Shown here in pieces: positions 6,538-15,049 of a stretch of DNA of 64,000 bases. Position 1 is the stretch's first letter. Each line of letters begins with the position of its first letter. The notes below the pieces were generated by a model, which was given only the letters and a program-made list of their open reading frames with translations, was not told the DNA's origin and did no database searches. Source of the stretch: an uncultured bacterium (lineage in GTDB: Bacteria > Bacillota_I > Bacilli_A > RFN20 > CAG-826); contig CASDWE010000002.1 in assembly GCA_949284685.1 (NCBI GenBank), positions 1 to 64,000 of the forward strand. Reading direction: 5' to 3'. The position numbers and the translations under genes were made by a program.

Positions 6538-8205
6538 ATGCCAAAAATTACTATGCCTGTTTCTATTTATGCATTGGGTGGTCTTTGTGAAGTTGGAAAA
6601 AACACCTATTGCATTGAAAACGCTAACACACTAATAATAATTGATGCTGGTGTCTTGTTTCCTGGTAATGAATTTCCAGGAATTGACTATCTAGTACCTG
6701 ATTATACTCATTTAAAAAATAACAGAAGCAAAATTAAAGCCTTGTTTATAACTCACGGACACGAAGATCATATTGGAGGTATACCATACCTCATTCAAAA
6801 TGTTCATATTCCTGTTATATATGCTCCAAAATTAGCAGCGGCTTTGATAAAAAACCGATTAGAAAGTTTTCGATTATTAGATCGAGTTAAAATTGTCGAA
6901 TATGATGAAAATAGCAAAATTAATATTGATGATTTTGTAGTTTCTTTTTTCCGTGTCACTCACTCTATACCAGATTCATTTGGTATCGTCGTAGATACAA
7001 GCGAAGGAAGAATAATTACAACTGGTGATTTTAAAATTGATTTAACACCAATTGGTCCAGATATTCAGTTAAATAAAATTGCTAAATTAGGAAGTGAAGG
7101 TGTCGATCTTTTATTAAGTGATTCCACAAATAGTGAAAATGAAGGATATACTCCAAGTGAAAGAAATGTTTTTGATTCGATTAATGATATCTTTTTAAAA
7201 GCCCAAGGCCGTTTAATTGTTGCAACATTTTCTAGCAACATTTCTCGTATTCAACAAATATGCGAATGTGCCCTATTACATAATCGTAAAATCGCTATTG
7301 TTGGAAGAAGTATGGAAAACGCTGTCGCAATTGCTCGTGATTATGGTTATATCAAAGTTCCTGATTCAACAATTATTGACGCTTCTTCTATTAAATACTA
7401 TGACAATAGTGAAATAGTAATTTTATGTACAGGGAGTCAAGGTGAAGAAATGGCTGCTTTATCAAGAATTGCCCAAGGTGATCACCGCGATATAAAAATT
7501 ATTCCAGGTGATACTGTTATATTTTCTAGTTCTGCAATTCCAGGAAATGGTGTTTCAATTGATAATGTTGTCAATCAATTAACAAAGTGTGGAGCGGATG
7601 TTATTACTAATTCAATATTAAGTGACATTCATTCTTCTGGCCACCCTGCTAAACAAGAATTAAGATTAATGCTTAAATTATTAAAGCCGAAATATTTTAT
7701 GCCAGTACATGGTGAATACCGCATGCTAACTATTCATGGTGACATCGCTAAAAGTGTTGGTTTGAAAAAAGAAAATATTTTCGTATTAGAAAATGGACAA
7801 TCTGTTTCTTTAGTCAAACATAAATGTGAGCTTGGTTATCAAATTCCTTGTGGAGTAACTTTTATTGATGGAAGTGATATTAATGGGCTACCAAGAAGCG
7901 TTATCGAAGATCGACGATTATTAAATGAAGATGGGATGGTTGCTATTGTTATGGGATTAAATCCAAAAACCAATGTTATGGTACATTCTCCACATATTGC
8001 AACTCGAGGATTTGTTTTTGATAAACATGTTAAGTTGATTAGTGATATTGAAAAAGAAATTGAAAAAAATATTTTAATGTTATTGCATGGAAAAACATCC
8101 TATGCGGAATTAAAAACAACCATGAAAAATGTCGCTCAACAAATGATTTATAAAGAAACTAATCGACAACCAATGATTATACCTTTGATAATAAGTACGC
8201 TATAA
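6538..8205 (+). CDS. rnj: Ribonuclease J
   Basis: Metallo-beta-lactamase/beta-CASP nuclease with 5'-3' exo- and endonuclease activity in mRNA decay and rRNA maturation. 555 residues, the normal size. 'THGHEDHIGG' (residues 72-81) holds the zinc motif HxHxDH; 'TGDFKID' and 'VHGEYRM' supply later metal and phosphate ligands; 'SGHPAKQEL' is the beta-CASP segment. A strong promoter and TGAGGAG precede it. Only 7 nt separate it from maf. One RNase J copy is seen here; Bacillus has two. Confidence 0.95.
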   Translation: MPKITMPVSIYALGGLCEVGKNTYCIENANTLIIIDAGVLFPGNEFPGIDYLVPDYTHLKNNRSKIKALFITHGHEDHIGGIPYLIQNVHIPVIYAPKLAAALIKNRLESFRLLDRVKIVEYDENSKINIDDFVVSFFRVTHSIPDSFGIVVDTSEGRIITTGDFKIDLTPIGPDIQLNKIAKLGSEGVDLLLSDSTNSENEGYTPSERNVFDSINDIFLKAQGRLIVATFSSNISRIQQICECALLHNRKIAIVGRSMENAVAIARDYGYIKVPDSTIIDASSIKYYDNSEIVILCTGSQGEEMAALSRIAQGDHRDIKIIPGDTVIFSSSAIPGNGVSIDNVVNQLTKCGADVITNSILSDIHSSGHPAKQELRLMLKLLKPKYFMPVHGEYRMLTIHGDIAKSVGLKKENIFVLENGQSVSLVKHKCELGYQIPCGVTFIDGSDINGLPRSVIEDRRLLNEDGMVAIVMGLNPKTNVMVHSPHIATRGFVFDKHVKLISDIEKEIEKNILMLLHGKTSYAELKTTMKNVAQQMIYKETNRQPMIIPLIISTL

Positions 8206-8206
8206 T
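8201..8206 (+). promoter_or_regulatory. -10 hexamer of maf overlapping the rnj stop codon
   Basis: TATAAT at 8201-8206 contains the rnj TAA stop and ends exactly 6 nt before the maf ATG, which has no ribosome binding site. The -35 match is poor. Confidence 0.4.
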
Positions 8207-8212
8207 ATTGTT

Positions 8213-8767
8213 ATGATAGTATTAGCGTCTTCTTCACCAAGAAGAAAAAAATTAATTCAAGAAATTACAAAAAATTACATTATTGATTCGCCTAATATCG
8301 ATGAAAATGAGTCATTTCTTGATATTAGTGTTTTATCGATGGACTTAGCAAAAAGGAAGGCTTATGAGGTGTTTATAAGACATCCAAATGATACCATTAT
8401 TGCTTGTGATACTATCGTTATTTATAAAGATAAAGTATTTGGTAAACCCAAAAACTATCAAGAAGCACATAAAATGTTAAAAAGTTTATCAAATCATAAA
8501 CATATTGTTTTATCTAGTTATACAATTTTAACAAAAAATAAAGAAATTAATAATACAATAAAAAGCCAAGTTTATTTTAATAAATTAAGTGATGAATTAA
8601 TTGATGAATATATAAAAACTGGAACTTGCTTTGATAAAGCTGGTGGCTATGCTATTCAAGATGAAAAATATCCATTAGTTAAAAAGATAATTGGTAGCAA
8701 AAATAATGTCATAGGATTTCCGGTTGAAGAAATAAAAAAAGATTTAATAAAATTTAATCTTCTTTAA
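8213..8767 (+). CDS. maf: Maf-family nucleoside triphosphate pyrophosphatase
   Basis: Hydrolyses non-canonical or canonical pyrimidine nucleoside triphosphates to monophosphates (house-cleaning). 184 residues. Signatures are 'LASSSPRRKKLI' at the N-terminus, 'ACDTIV' in the middle (catalytic Asp), 'KAGGYAIQ', and the C-terminal 'NNVIGFPVEEI'. It begins 7 nt after rnj with no ribosome binding site; either it is coupled to rnj or it has its own leaderless message from the overlapping TATAAT. Its last 14 nt overlap the convergent gene at 8754. Confidence 0.93.
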   Translation: MIVLASSSPRRKKLIQEITKNYIIDSPNIDENESFLDISVLSMDLAKRKAYEVFIRHPNDTIIACDTIVIYKDKVFGKPKNYQEAHKMLKSLSNHKHIVLSSYTILTKNKEINNTIKSQVYFNKLSDELIDEYIKTGTCFDKAGGYAIQDEKYPLVKKIIGSKNNVIGFPVEEIKKDLIKFNLL

Positions 8768-9137
8768 TTAAATCTTGAACATATTTTTTGTTATTTTCGT
8801 TTAAAGTAAATGTTATTTTATTTGAAAGCAAAATATAATTATCAAATCCTAATAATTTAATTTTTTCAATATCTAAAAGTTCTTTATTTTTAAAAAATAT
8901 GGTCAATCTAGAACCTTTTATATCAAAACTGTCAATATTTTCGTTGTTGCCAAGTGCAATAAATAATTCGTTTTTTGATACTTTTTTAGTAGATTTTTGT
9001 TTCTTTTTAAAATATGAAATAATAAAAATTAAAGCAATACAAATTAATATTAATGCGACAAATCCAATCGCAATATAAATACCATAATTATTTAAAAATT
9101 CATCAACATGTGGATCTATTAGAGCAACATTTTTCAT
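8754..9137 (-). CDS. Membrane-anchored degenerate PTS EIIB-like protein
   Basis: 127 residues: one transmembrane helix (about 19-43), a Lys-rich linker, then a domain reading 'FIALGNNENIDSFDIKGSRL' and 'LLDIEKIKLLGFDNYILLSN'. This follows the glucose-family EIIB pattern (ALGG-x2-NI ... a-C-x-T-R-L ... d-x2-LkxlGa-x-G) point by point, but the phosphorylated Cys position holds Lys in 'IKGSRL'. There is no EIIC or EIIA here, so it cannot phosphorylate sugar in the usual way. Mycoplasma genomes carry a similar small EIIB-like gene next to NAD kinase (MG129 by memory). It overlaps nadK by 4 nt. The family call is inference from the pattern; the function is unknown. Confidence 0.65.
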   Translation of the reverse strand: MKNVALIDPHVDEFLNNYGIYIAIGFVALILICIALIFIISYFKKKQKSTKKVSKNELFIALGNNENIDSFDIKGSRLTIFFKNKELLDIEKIKLLGFDNYILLSNKITFTLNENNKKYVQDLIKED

Positions 9138-9919
9138 ACATCAAATTTATCCTTAATCTTTTTTATAAACGAAATATCTGATTTGCTTAAATACGAGACA
9201 TATAAGTTGCTTCTAGATATTTCAACATTATTAACGCAATCATCAAGTGTCACATAATCAAAACTAATCAAACTATTTTTGTTAATATTTTGACATTTAA
9301 TAATTGAGTTATAGTTAACTATAAGTGGGTTATTTACTGTTTTAAATATTTTTGAATTAATGTTTGCTAAAGGAGTAATTTGAAAACAATCGATATCGCT
9401 TGATATAATTGCCCCACCAGCCGACTTATTTAAACCAGTCGAGCCAGAAGTAGAACTAATAATTAATTCATCACCTGCATATGATTCAAATAAAACATCA
9501 TTTACATAAATGTCACATTTTAAAGTTGTCTCCATATTTGAAAGACGAATTTCATTAAAACTATAAAATTCAAAAGTTTTATTTTCTGATTCAGCAATAC
9601 ACTTCATCAAATTTATACGATTAATTTTTAATAATCCTGAATCTAATAGATCAAACATATCTTCAATATCTTCAAAACCAAAATCATAAAAAAATCCTAA
9701 TGAATTATCATTATTTTTAACTCCTAAAAATATAACATCATCAAGTCTATCAATATTGTTTTGAATAGCTTTTAAAAAAGTACCATCTCCACCAATATGA
9801 ATTATAATATCAGGATTTTCATCATCAAAATCAAAATCACGCTTAAAAGCTTCTTCTTTAATAGCTTCTACGATTTGATAATTATTATTTGGATTTGGAT
9901 CAAATATCGATATTTTCAT
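9134..9919 (-). CDS. nadK: NAD kinase
   Basis: ATP-dependent phosphorylation of NAD to NADP. 261 residues. 'IIHIGGDGTFLKAI' (residues 39-52) holds the GGDGT motif, and the glycine-rich 'STSGSTGLNKSAGGAII' carries the second conserved motif. 'NNDNSLGFFYDF' corresponds to the usual GxxNxGxLG region and is slightly divergent. The start ATG lies inside the last codons of spx (20-nt overlap), and the end overlaps the EIIB-like gene by ATGA, so the three genes are one operon with coupled translation. Confidence 0.93.
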   Translation of the reverse strand: MKISIFDPNPNNNYQIVEAIKEEAFKRDFDFDDENPDIIIHIGGDGTFLKAIQNNIDRLDDVIFLGVKNNDNSLGFFYDFGFEDIEDMFDLLDSGLLKINRINLMKCIAESENKTFEFYSFNEIRLSNMETTLKCDIYVNDVLFESYAGDELIISSTSGSTGLNKSAGGAIISSDIDCFQITPLANINSKIFKTVNNPLIVNYNSIIKCQNINKNSLISFDYVTLDDCVNNVEISRSNLYVSYLSKSDISFIKKIKDKFDV

Positions 9920-10355
9920 CGTCTTTAATTAGTCCTTTAATATATTCACAAGTATCATAACTTTCGCATTGTCCTTTTTGGCAATTCCATTGTGCGATTC
10001 TTCTAGCGTGAGGGATAAATGTCCTTATTTCTTCTTCATTATATCCGACTTGAATTCTTCTATCGTCCACCATTATGGGACGTTTTAAAACAGAGGGATT
10101 TTCTTTAATAAATTTTAGTAAGTCTTTAATAGACATTTCATTTAAATCAATGTTTTTTTCTTTTACTATTTTTGAGCGATTAGAAATAATATCTTCAGTG
10201 CCATTTTCACTTTTAATTAACATTTCTTTTAAATCGTTTTCATTTAAGTTAATGGCGAAAATATTTTTTTCAACGTAAGGAATTTTTTGTTCATCAAACC
10301 ATTTTTTTACCTTACGACAAGATGAACAACTAGGTGTAGTGTATATCTTAATCAT
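9900..10355 (-). CDS. spx: Spx-like RNA polymerase regulator with cysteine-rich tail
   Basis: 151 residues. Residues 1-120 follow Bacillus Spx closely: 'YTTPSCSSCRKVKKW' with redox pair C10-x-x-C13, 'NIF', 'EDIISNRS', 'RRPI'-like 'KRPIMVDDRRIQVGYNEEEIR'. Spx binds the alpha subunit C-terminal domain and redirects transcription during thiol stress. This copy has an added tail of about 30 residues with three cysteines (C125, C130, C136), which ordinary Spx lacks. TAGGAGC precedes the ATG. It heads the spx-nadK-EIIB operon, so NADPH supply and thiol stress control are tied together. Confidence 0.9.
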   Translation of the reverse strand: MIKIYTTPSCSSCRKVKKWFDEQKIPYVEKNIFAINLNENDLKEMLIKSENGTEDIISNRSKIVKEKNIDLNEMSIKDLLKFIKENPSVLKRPIMVDDRRIQVGYNEEEIRTFIPHARRIAQWNCQKGQCESYDTCEYIKGLIKDDENIDI

Positions 10356-10373
10356 TTTTTGCTCCTACTCTAT

Positions 10374-10402
10374 ATATTATTCTATTTTGCTAATAATAGC
10401 AA
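10374..10402 (-). promoter_or_regulatory. Promoter of the spx-nadK operon
   Basis: On the minus strand TTGCTA (10402-10397), 17-nt spacer, TAATAT (10379-10374), 18 nt before the spx ATG. Confidence 0.65.
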
Positions 10403-10404
10403 AA
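10385..10404. promoter_or_regulatory. Palindrome overlapping the spx -35 box (candidate operator)
   Basis: TTTTGCTA-ATAA-TAGCAAAA is a perfect 8-bp inverted repeat that includes the -35 hexamer of the spx promoter, in the divergent spx/trpS region. No poly-T run follows on either strand, so it is not a terminator. A repressor site is the simplest reading. Confidence 0.45.
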
Positions 10405-10476
10405 AATAATTGATGACCATTTTATTTTTATTGTAAAGTTAATGTTTTAAATATAGAATTTAAAAAGGTGAATGAT

Positions 10477-11466
10477 ATGGCAAAAATTTATTTGACTGGT
10501 ATAAAACCAACTGGAAAATTGCATTTAGGTAATTACATTGGTGTTTTAAAAAATATTAAAAAAATTCAAGAAGAAGGAAATTGTATTTTCTTTATTGCAG
10601 ATTTGCATGCCTTAACTCTTCCAATTGAACCGGAAACATTAAAACAAAATAGCATCGATATTGCTTGCTTTTATTTAGCGGCAGGTCTTGATTATAATAA
10701 GTCGATTTTATTTTTGCAAAGTCAAGTTAGCGAACACGCTGAGTTAAATGCAATATTGCAAAATTATTTGTACATGGGCGAATTATCTAGGATGACACAA
10801 TTTAAAGATAAAACCGCAAAAACAAATAATAATTCAATTGGAGTTGGAATATTCACCTATCCTATTTTGATGGCGTGTGACATATTGTTATATGATTGTG
10901 ATGTTGTGCCCGTTGGTGAAGATCAAGTTCAACACGTTGAATTAACACGAACATTAGCAACACGTTTTAACAATCGCTATGGCGAAACATTTGTCATCCC
11001 TACCGCTCAAGTTAACAAAGTTGGCAAAAGAATTATGTCATTGTCTGACCCAACTAAAAAAATGTCTAAATCAGATCCAAAAGGCGATATATTTTTAAAA
11101 GATGATTTAAAAACTATACGTAAAAAAATTATGTCCGCTGTGACGGATTTAGGTGATGAAGTTATTTATGATCCTATTAATAAGCCTGGCATTAGCAACT
11201 TATTAACTATTTATGCTTCATTAAAAGACATCAGCGTTGATGAAGCTTGCAATCATTTTAAAGATTGTCATCGTTATGGTGATTTTAAAAAAGAAGTCGC
11301 TGATGTTGTTTGCGAAGAAATTGGAAAACTACAAGAAAGATATAATTCTATTTTAGAAAATAAAGAATATTTAAAAGCATTAGAAATTGGCAAAAACAAA
11401 GCAAAACTATTAGCTAATAAAACGTTGAAGCGTGTTAAAAAGAAAGTTGGTTTTATTGATGAATAA
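10477..11466 (+). CDS. trpS: Tryptophanyl-tRNA synthetase
   Basis: Class I synthetase charging tRNA-Trp. 329 residues, as expected for the compact bacterial enzyme. 'GIKPTGKLHLGNYIG' contains the HIGH-equivalent HLGN (16-19), 'KKMSKSDPKG' the KMSKS loop, and 'GEDQVQHVELTR' the tryptophan-binding helix. I took ATG 10477, 6 nt after AAAGGTG; a GTG three codons earlier lies inside that ribosome binding site. A weak promoter (TTGTAA, 15 nt, TATAGA, 10431-10457) precedes it. Its 3' end overlaps the HAD gene by 8 nt. Confidence 0.96.
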   Translation: MAKIYLTGIKPTGKLHLGNYIGVLKNIKKIQEEGNCIFFIADLHALTLPIEPETLKQNSIDIACFYLAAGLDYNKSILFLQSQVSEHAELNAILQNYLYMGELSRMTQFKDKTAKTNNNSIGVGIFTYPILMACDILLYDCDVVPVGEDQVQHVELTRTLATRFNNRYGETFVIPTAQVNKVGKRIMSLSDPTKKMSKSDPKGDIFLKDDLKTIRKKIMSAVTDLGDEVIYDPINKPGISNLLTIYASLKDISVDEACNHFKDCHRYGDFKKEVADVVCEEIGKLQERYNSILENKEYLKALEIGKNKAKLLANKTLKRVKKKVGFIDE

Positions 11467-12274
11467 AAACCGCTATTTGATTGCTTTTGATATGGACGGC
11501 ACGCTTTTAGAAGATAAAAGCAAAACAATATTGCCGTTAACAAAAAAATATTTAAAAAAATTATCTAAAGAAGGACATATTATTGTCTTAGCAAGCGGAA
11601 GACCGAAAAGCGAATTAATACCTTATTATAATGAATTGGAATTATCTTCCCCGCTTGTATGTTTTAATGGAATATTTTGTTTTAATCCAAAAGATAAAAA
11701 TTTTCCTACAATTAAAAAAACATTTCCAAAAGAATGGGCCCTAGATATCGTAAATCAAATATATCCAAACATGTGCGGAAATATATTTTTAGAATCTGAT
11801 GAAGATATTTGGATGTTATATGAAGATGAAAAATTAATAAATACTATGTGGCCACATGGTATTCATCGACATATGGTATATGGTGATTTTAATCAAACAT
11901 TAAAAGAAGATCCGATGACTTTTATTTTATATAATGTTAAAGATGTGGAAAAATTAGAAAAAGTTATAAGTAAATATAAAGATAGTAATTTAAGATTATG
12001 GTTTGGTTCTAAATTTGGCGAAATATTTTTTGGTGAAATATCCAAGGCATATTGTCTTGAAAAAATTAGAAAATATTACAATATCAAAAAAGAAAACACA
12101 ATTTGTTTTGGAGACTACACTAATGACATCGAAATGGTTAAATGGGCTGGACATGGTGTCAGCATGTTAAATGGAATTGATGAATTAAAAGCAATATCTA
12201 AATATGTTACCAAAAAAGACAACAACAACGAGGGTATTGTTGATACATTAAAAGAAATTATAGAATTAAATTAA
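11459..12274 (+). CDS. Cof-type HAD-family sugar/nucleotide phosphatase
   Basis: 271 residues. 'IAFDMDGTLLEDKS' holds the nucleophile motif DxDGT, 'LASGRPKSEL' motif II, and 'CFGDYTNDIEMVKWAGHGVSM' motif III/IV with the two acidic metal ligands. A Cof cap of about 100 residues lies between. Such enzymes dephosphorylate sugar phosphates, pyridoxal phosphate or flavin precursors; the substrate cannot be read from sequence. The start ATG overlaps the end of trpS, so translation is coupled. A Cof gene beside trpS is also found in Mycoplasma (MG125-MG126 by memory). Confidence 0.9.
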   Translation: MNKNRYLIAFDMDGTLLEDKSKTILPLTKKYLKKLSKEGHIIVLASGRPKSELIPYYNELELSSPLVCFNGIFCFNPKDKNFPTIKKTFPKEWALDIVNQIYPNMCGNIFLESDEDIWMLYEDEKLINTMWPHGIHRHMVYGDFNQTLKEDPMTFILYNVKDVEKLEKVISKYKDSNLRLWFGSKFGEIFFGEISKAYCLEKIRKYYNIKKENTICFGDYTNDIEMVKWAGHGVSMLNGIDELKAISKYVTKKDNNNEGIVDTLKEIIELN

Positions 12275-12286
12275 ATTCATTACACA

Positions 12287-13990
12287 TTATAAATATTTTG
12301 CAAAAAATGCTCTTTGTAAGTCGTCGTTTTTAGTTTGTGCTAATTGTTGACTTTTTCCAACTGTGGAAAAATAGAATTTGCATTTAGGTTCGGTTCCACT
12401 TGGTCTTGTAGATATAATAGAGTCATCTTCAAAATATAATTTAACTAAATCAGATTTTGGTAAATTTATAATTTCAGTTTTGCCATCAACAAATCTTTTT
12501 TGTTTTTGATAATCTTCTATCTTAATTACTTTTACACCATCTAATTCTTTTAATGGATTATCATGTAAAGATTCCATAATTTTTGTCATTTGAATTTGTC
12601 CAGCACTTCCGACAAATTCTTTTGATAAAGTTACGTCACAATGATAACCATATTTTTCTTGCAATTCATCATAAACTTCCAGCAAATCCTTATTATTTTT
12701 ATGATAATATAGTGCCATTTCACTATACATTAAGATAGCTTGCAACCCATCTTTATCTCGCACAAATGGTTTAATCAAACAGCCATAAGATTCCTCATAA
12801 CCAAAAACAAAATTTAAACCATTTTTGGTTGTTTCATAATAATGAATTCTTTCACCAATAAATTTAAAACCAGTTAAAAATTCTTCAACTTTTACACCAT
12901 AATTTTTGGCAACTTTTGGTCCAAATTGTGAAGACACTACTGTGGTATACATAACACTTTTATCATTTAACAAATGATGTTTTTTCATATTGGAAAAAAT
13001 ATATTCCATCAATAATGTTGCACCTTGATTTCCATTAATTAAAATATAATCTCCATTTTTGTTTTTGACACCAACGCCGACACGATCGCCATCTGGATCA
13101 TTTGTTAATATTAAATCAGCATTAATTTCTTTTGCATATTCAATTAAATATTTATACGCCTTATCATCTTCTGGGTTTGGGGATAAGGTATTTGAAAAAT
13201 TTGGATCAGAAGAGCACTGAGGAAGATAAGGATAAAAATCATATCCTAAATCTTTAAAAATACGTAAAGCTAGTTTGCATGCCGCACCATGTTGAGGAGA
13301 ATAAACAATTTTAAATCCTTTTTTATCAAGATTTGGATTTAAACAAATGCTTTCTACTTGTTTTACATATTCATCATCAACCTCATCATCCAAAACAATT
13401 GTTTGTCCTAATTTTTCTTCTTTTGGAATTTTGATGTCTAAAACATCCCCTAACGAGGAAACAATTTCTAATAATCGTTGAATTTTATCTGGAACAAGTT
13501 GACATCCTTGTTCGTCATATACCTTATAGCCATTATATTGTTTTGGATTATGACTTGCAGTAATCATAATACCTCCACATGCTTTTAAATAACGTACCGC
13601 AAATGATAATTCTGGAGTTGGTCTTAAATCATCAAATATATAAGCTTTAATGCCTAAATTGTTAAATATTTGTGCACAAAGTAAAGTAAATTCTCTAGAC
13701 ATGTAACGATTATCATGAGAAATAACTACACCCATATTTTTAGCATCTGGATATTTTTCTAATAAATAATAAGCAAAAGCTAAATTTGCTTTGGATATTG
13801 TAAAATTATTTAATCTATTGTCACCAGGACCAATGACACCTCTCATTCCTGCTGTACCAAATTCTACATCTTTATAAAAAGCATCATCAATTTCATCTTT
13901 TGTCATGCTTTTTAAAATTTGCTTATAAGAAGTCGACAATTTATCACTGTTGAGCCATTTTTCATAGCGATTTTTAATTTCAGTATTCAT
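12287..13990 (-). CDS. Phosphoglucomutase/phosphomannomutase (alpha-D-phosphohexomutase)
   Basis: Interconverts hexose 1- and 6-phosphates. 567 residues, the length of the PgcA/ManB group. 'FGTAGMRG' starts domain 1; 'MITASHNPKQYNG' places the phosphoserine at S146; 'TNDPDGDRVG' is the Mg2+ loop; 'GYEESYG' is the sugar loop; 'STRPSGTEPK' is the phosphate-binding loop. All are intact. AGGAGGATAG precedes the ATG. It runs with the pseudouridine synthase upstream of it (16-nt gap). Together with pgi at 34.4 kb it links glycolysis to sugar-nucleotide synthesis. Confidence 0.93.
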   Translation of the reverse strand: MNTEIKNRYEKWLNSDKLSTSYKQILKSMTKDEIDDAFYKDVEFGTAGMRGVIGPGDNRLNNFTISKANLAFAYYLLEKYPDAKNMGVVISHDNRYMSREFTLLCAQIFNNLGIKAYIFDDLRPTPELSFAVRYLKACGGIMITASHNPKQYNGYKVYDEQGCQLVPDKIQRLLEIVSSLGDVLDIKIPKEEKLGQTIVLDDEVDDEYVKQVESICLNPNLDKKGFKIVYSPQHGAACKLALRIFKDLGYDFYPYLPQCSSDPNFSNTLSPNPEDDKAYKYLIEYAKEINADLILTNDPDGDRVGVGVKNKNGDYILINGNQGATLLMEYIFSNMKKHHLLNDKSVMYTTVVSSQFGPKVAKNYGVKVEEFLTGFKFIGERIHYYETTKNGLNFVFGYEESYGCLIKPFVRDKDGLQAILMYSEMALYYHKNNKDLLEVYDELQEKYGYHCDVTLSKEFVGSAGQIQMTKIMESLHDNPLKELDGVKVIKIEDYQKQKRFVDGKTEIINLPKSDLVKLYFEDDSIISTRPSGTEPKCKFYFSTVGKSQQLAQTKNDDLQRAFFAKYL

Positions 13991-14006
13991 TTCTATCCTC
14001 CTATTT

Positions 14007-14960
14007 TTAATGTAATGAATCTAAGATTTGTTGTAATTTATCATCAAGAGGACATGATAAATTTAAGTCATTTAAATAAGTTAATTCTCCACTTTTTATT
14101 CTAAAAATAATTTTATATGAATGCAAGAATTGATGCGATAAATTATAATGTTTAACAAAATATTTATTTTCATTAAAATCACCATATTTAGGATCGCCAA
14201 CAATAGGATGATTTACTGCTAACATATGAGCGCGAATTTGATGGGTCCTGCCTGTGAGAATGTTAACATCTAATAAAGTGTATTTTGAATAACTCTTTAT
14301 GACTTTGTATTTTGTAATTGATTTTTGACCATCACTTTTTGAAACTTTGACGATATTTTCTTTGTTATTTTTTTTCAAAGGCAAATCAATTATCCCATCA
14401 TTTTTGATAACTCCATTAACGAGTGCTAAATAGTGTTTTTCGATTTCATCATGATATTTAAATACCTCATTAAGTTTTTGAACTGTCATAATATTTTTGG
14501 CAAATATGACAAGACCGGTTGTATTTCTATCTATTCTATGAACTGGCGAATAGAAAAAAATAAAATCTTTTTTATTAGGATTTTCAAAATATGTGTATTC
14601 TTGCATCATTTCTGTTAATGATAATTCATGTTTATTATTTGATTGAACCAACATTTTTGTTGGCTTATTTACAACAATAATATTATTATCTTCATAAATA
14701 ATATATTTTTTTATCCTATCGCTGCCTCTGACAATTTTATTTAGAACAAATTCGTCGAATTGTTCATCACTAATATAAATTTTTATCTTATCATTTTCAT
14801 ATATTTTATCTTTTAGACCACATTTTTTATTATTAATCTTAATATCGTTTTTTCTAAACAATTTGTAAATAAAAGACAAAGGAGCATTTACTAATAATTT
14901 TTTAATATATTTTTCAATTGTTTGATTAGAATCTTCATTATTTATTATTATTTCTTTCAT
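14007..14960 (-). CDS. RluA-family pseudouridine synthase (RluC/RluD type)
   Basis: 317 residues. An N-terminal S4 RNA-binding domain (about 14-75, 'LVNAPLSFIYKLFRKNDIKIN') precedes the catalytic domain, with 'PVHRIDRNTTGLVIFAK' containing the catalytic D144 and 'LLDVNILTGRTHQIRAHM' as the second signature. 'VVNKPTKMLV' matches the usual VxKPxG motif, with T replacing P/A and M replacing G. S4 plus this catalytic domain fits the RluD/RluC group that modifies 23S rRNA; the exact uridine cannot be told. No ribosome binding site is visible. Confidence 0.88.
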   Translation of the reverse strand: MKEIIINNEDSNQTIEKYIKKLLVNAPLSFIYKLFRKNDIKINNKKCGLKDKIYENDKIKIYISDEQFDEFVLNKIVRGSDRIKKYIIYEDNNIIVVNKPTKMLVQSNNKHELSLTEMMQEYTYFENPNKKDFIFFYSPVHRIDRNTTGLVIFAKNIMTVQKLNEVFKYHDEIEKHYLALVNGVIKNDGIIDLPLKKNNKENIVKVSKSDGQKSITKYKVIKSYSKYTLLDVNILTGRTHQIRAHMLAVNHPIVGDPKYGDFNENKYFVKHYNLSHQFLHSYKIIFRIKSGELTYLNDLNLSCPLDDKLQQILDSLH

Positions 14961-15031
14961 AATAATAAGATAACAAAATATATATACTTTTAAAACTCAA
15001 AAAATGTATTTTAAAATAAGAAAGTTTTTGT

Positions 15032-15037
15032 TATAAT
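15032..15037 (+). promoter_or_regulatory. Extended -10 promoter of tRNA-Ser(GGA)
   Basis: TGTTATAAT (TGn plus TATAAT) ends 12 nt before the tRNA 5' end; the -35 region is poor. Confidence 0.55.
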
Positions 15038-15049
15038 TATCAAGCGTTT

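Noticed and set aside
10356-10476. A T-box leader before trpS
   Set aside because: The region is only about 120 nt, lacks the GGTGGNACCGCG-like antiterminator bulge and has no terminator.
14973-15049. Mycoplasma-type genetic code (UGA as Trp)
   Set aside because: UGA ends rsmD, spx and other genes at the expected lengths, and Trp is encoded by TGG throughout.
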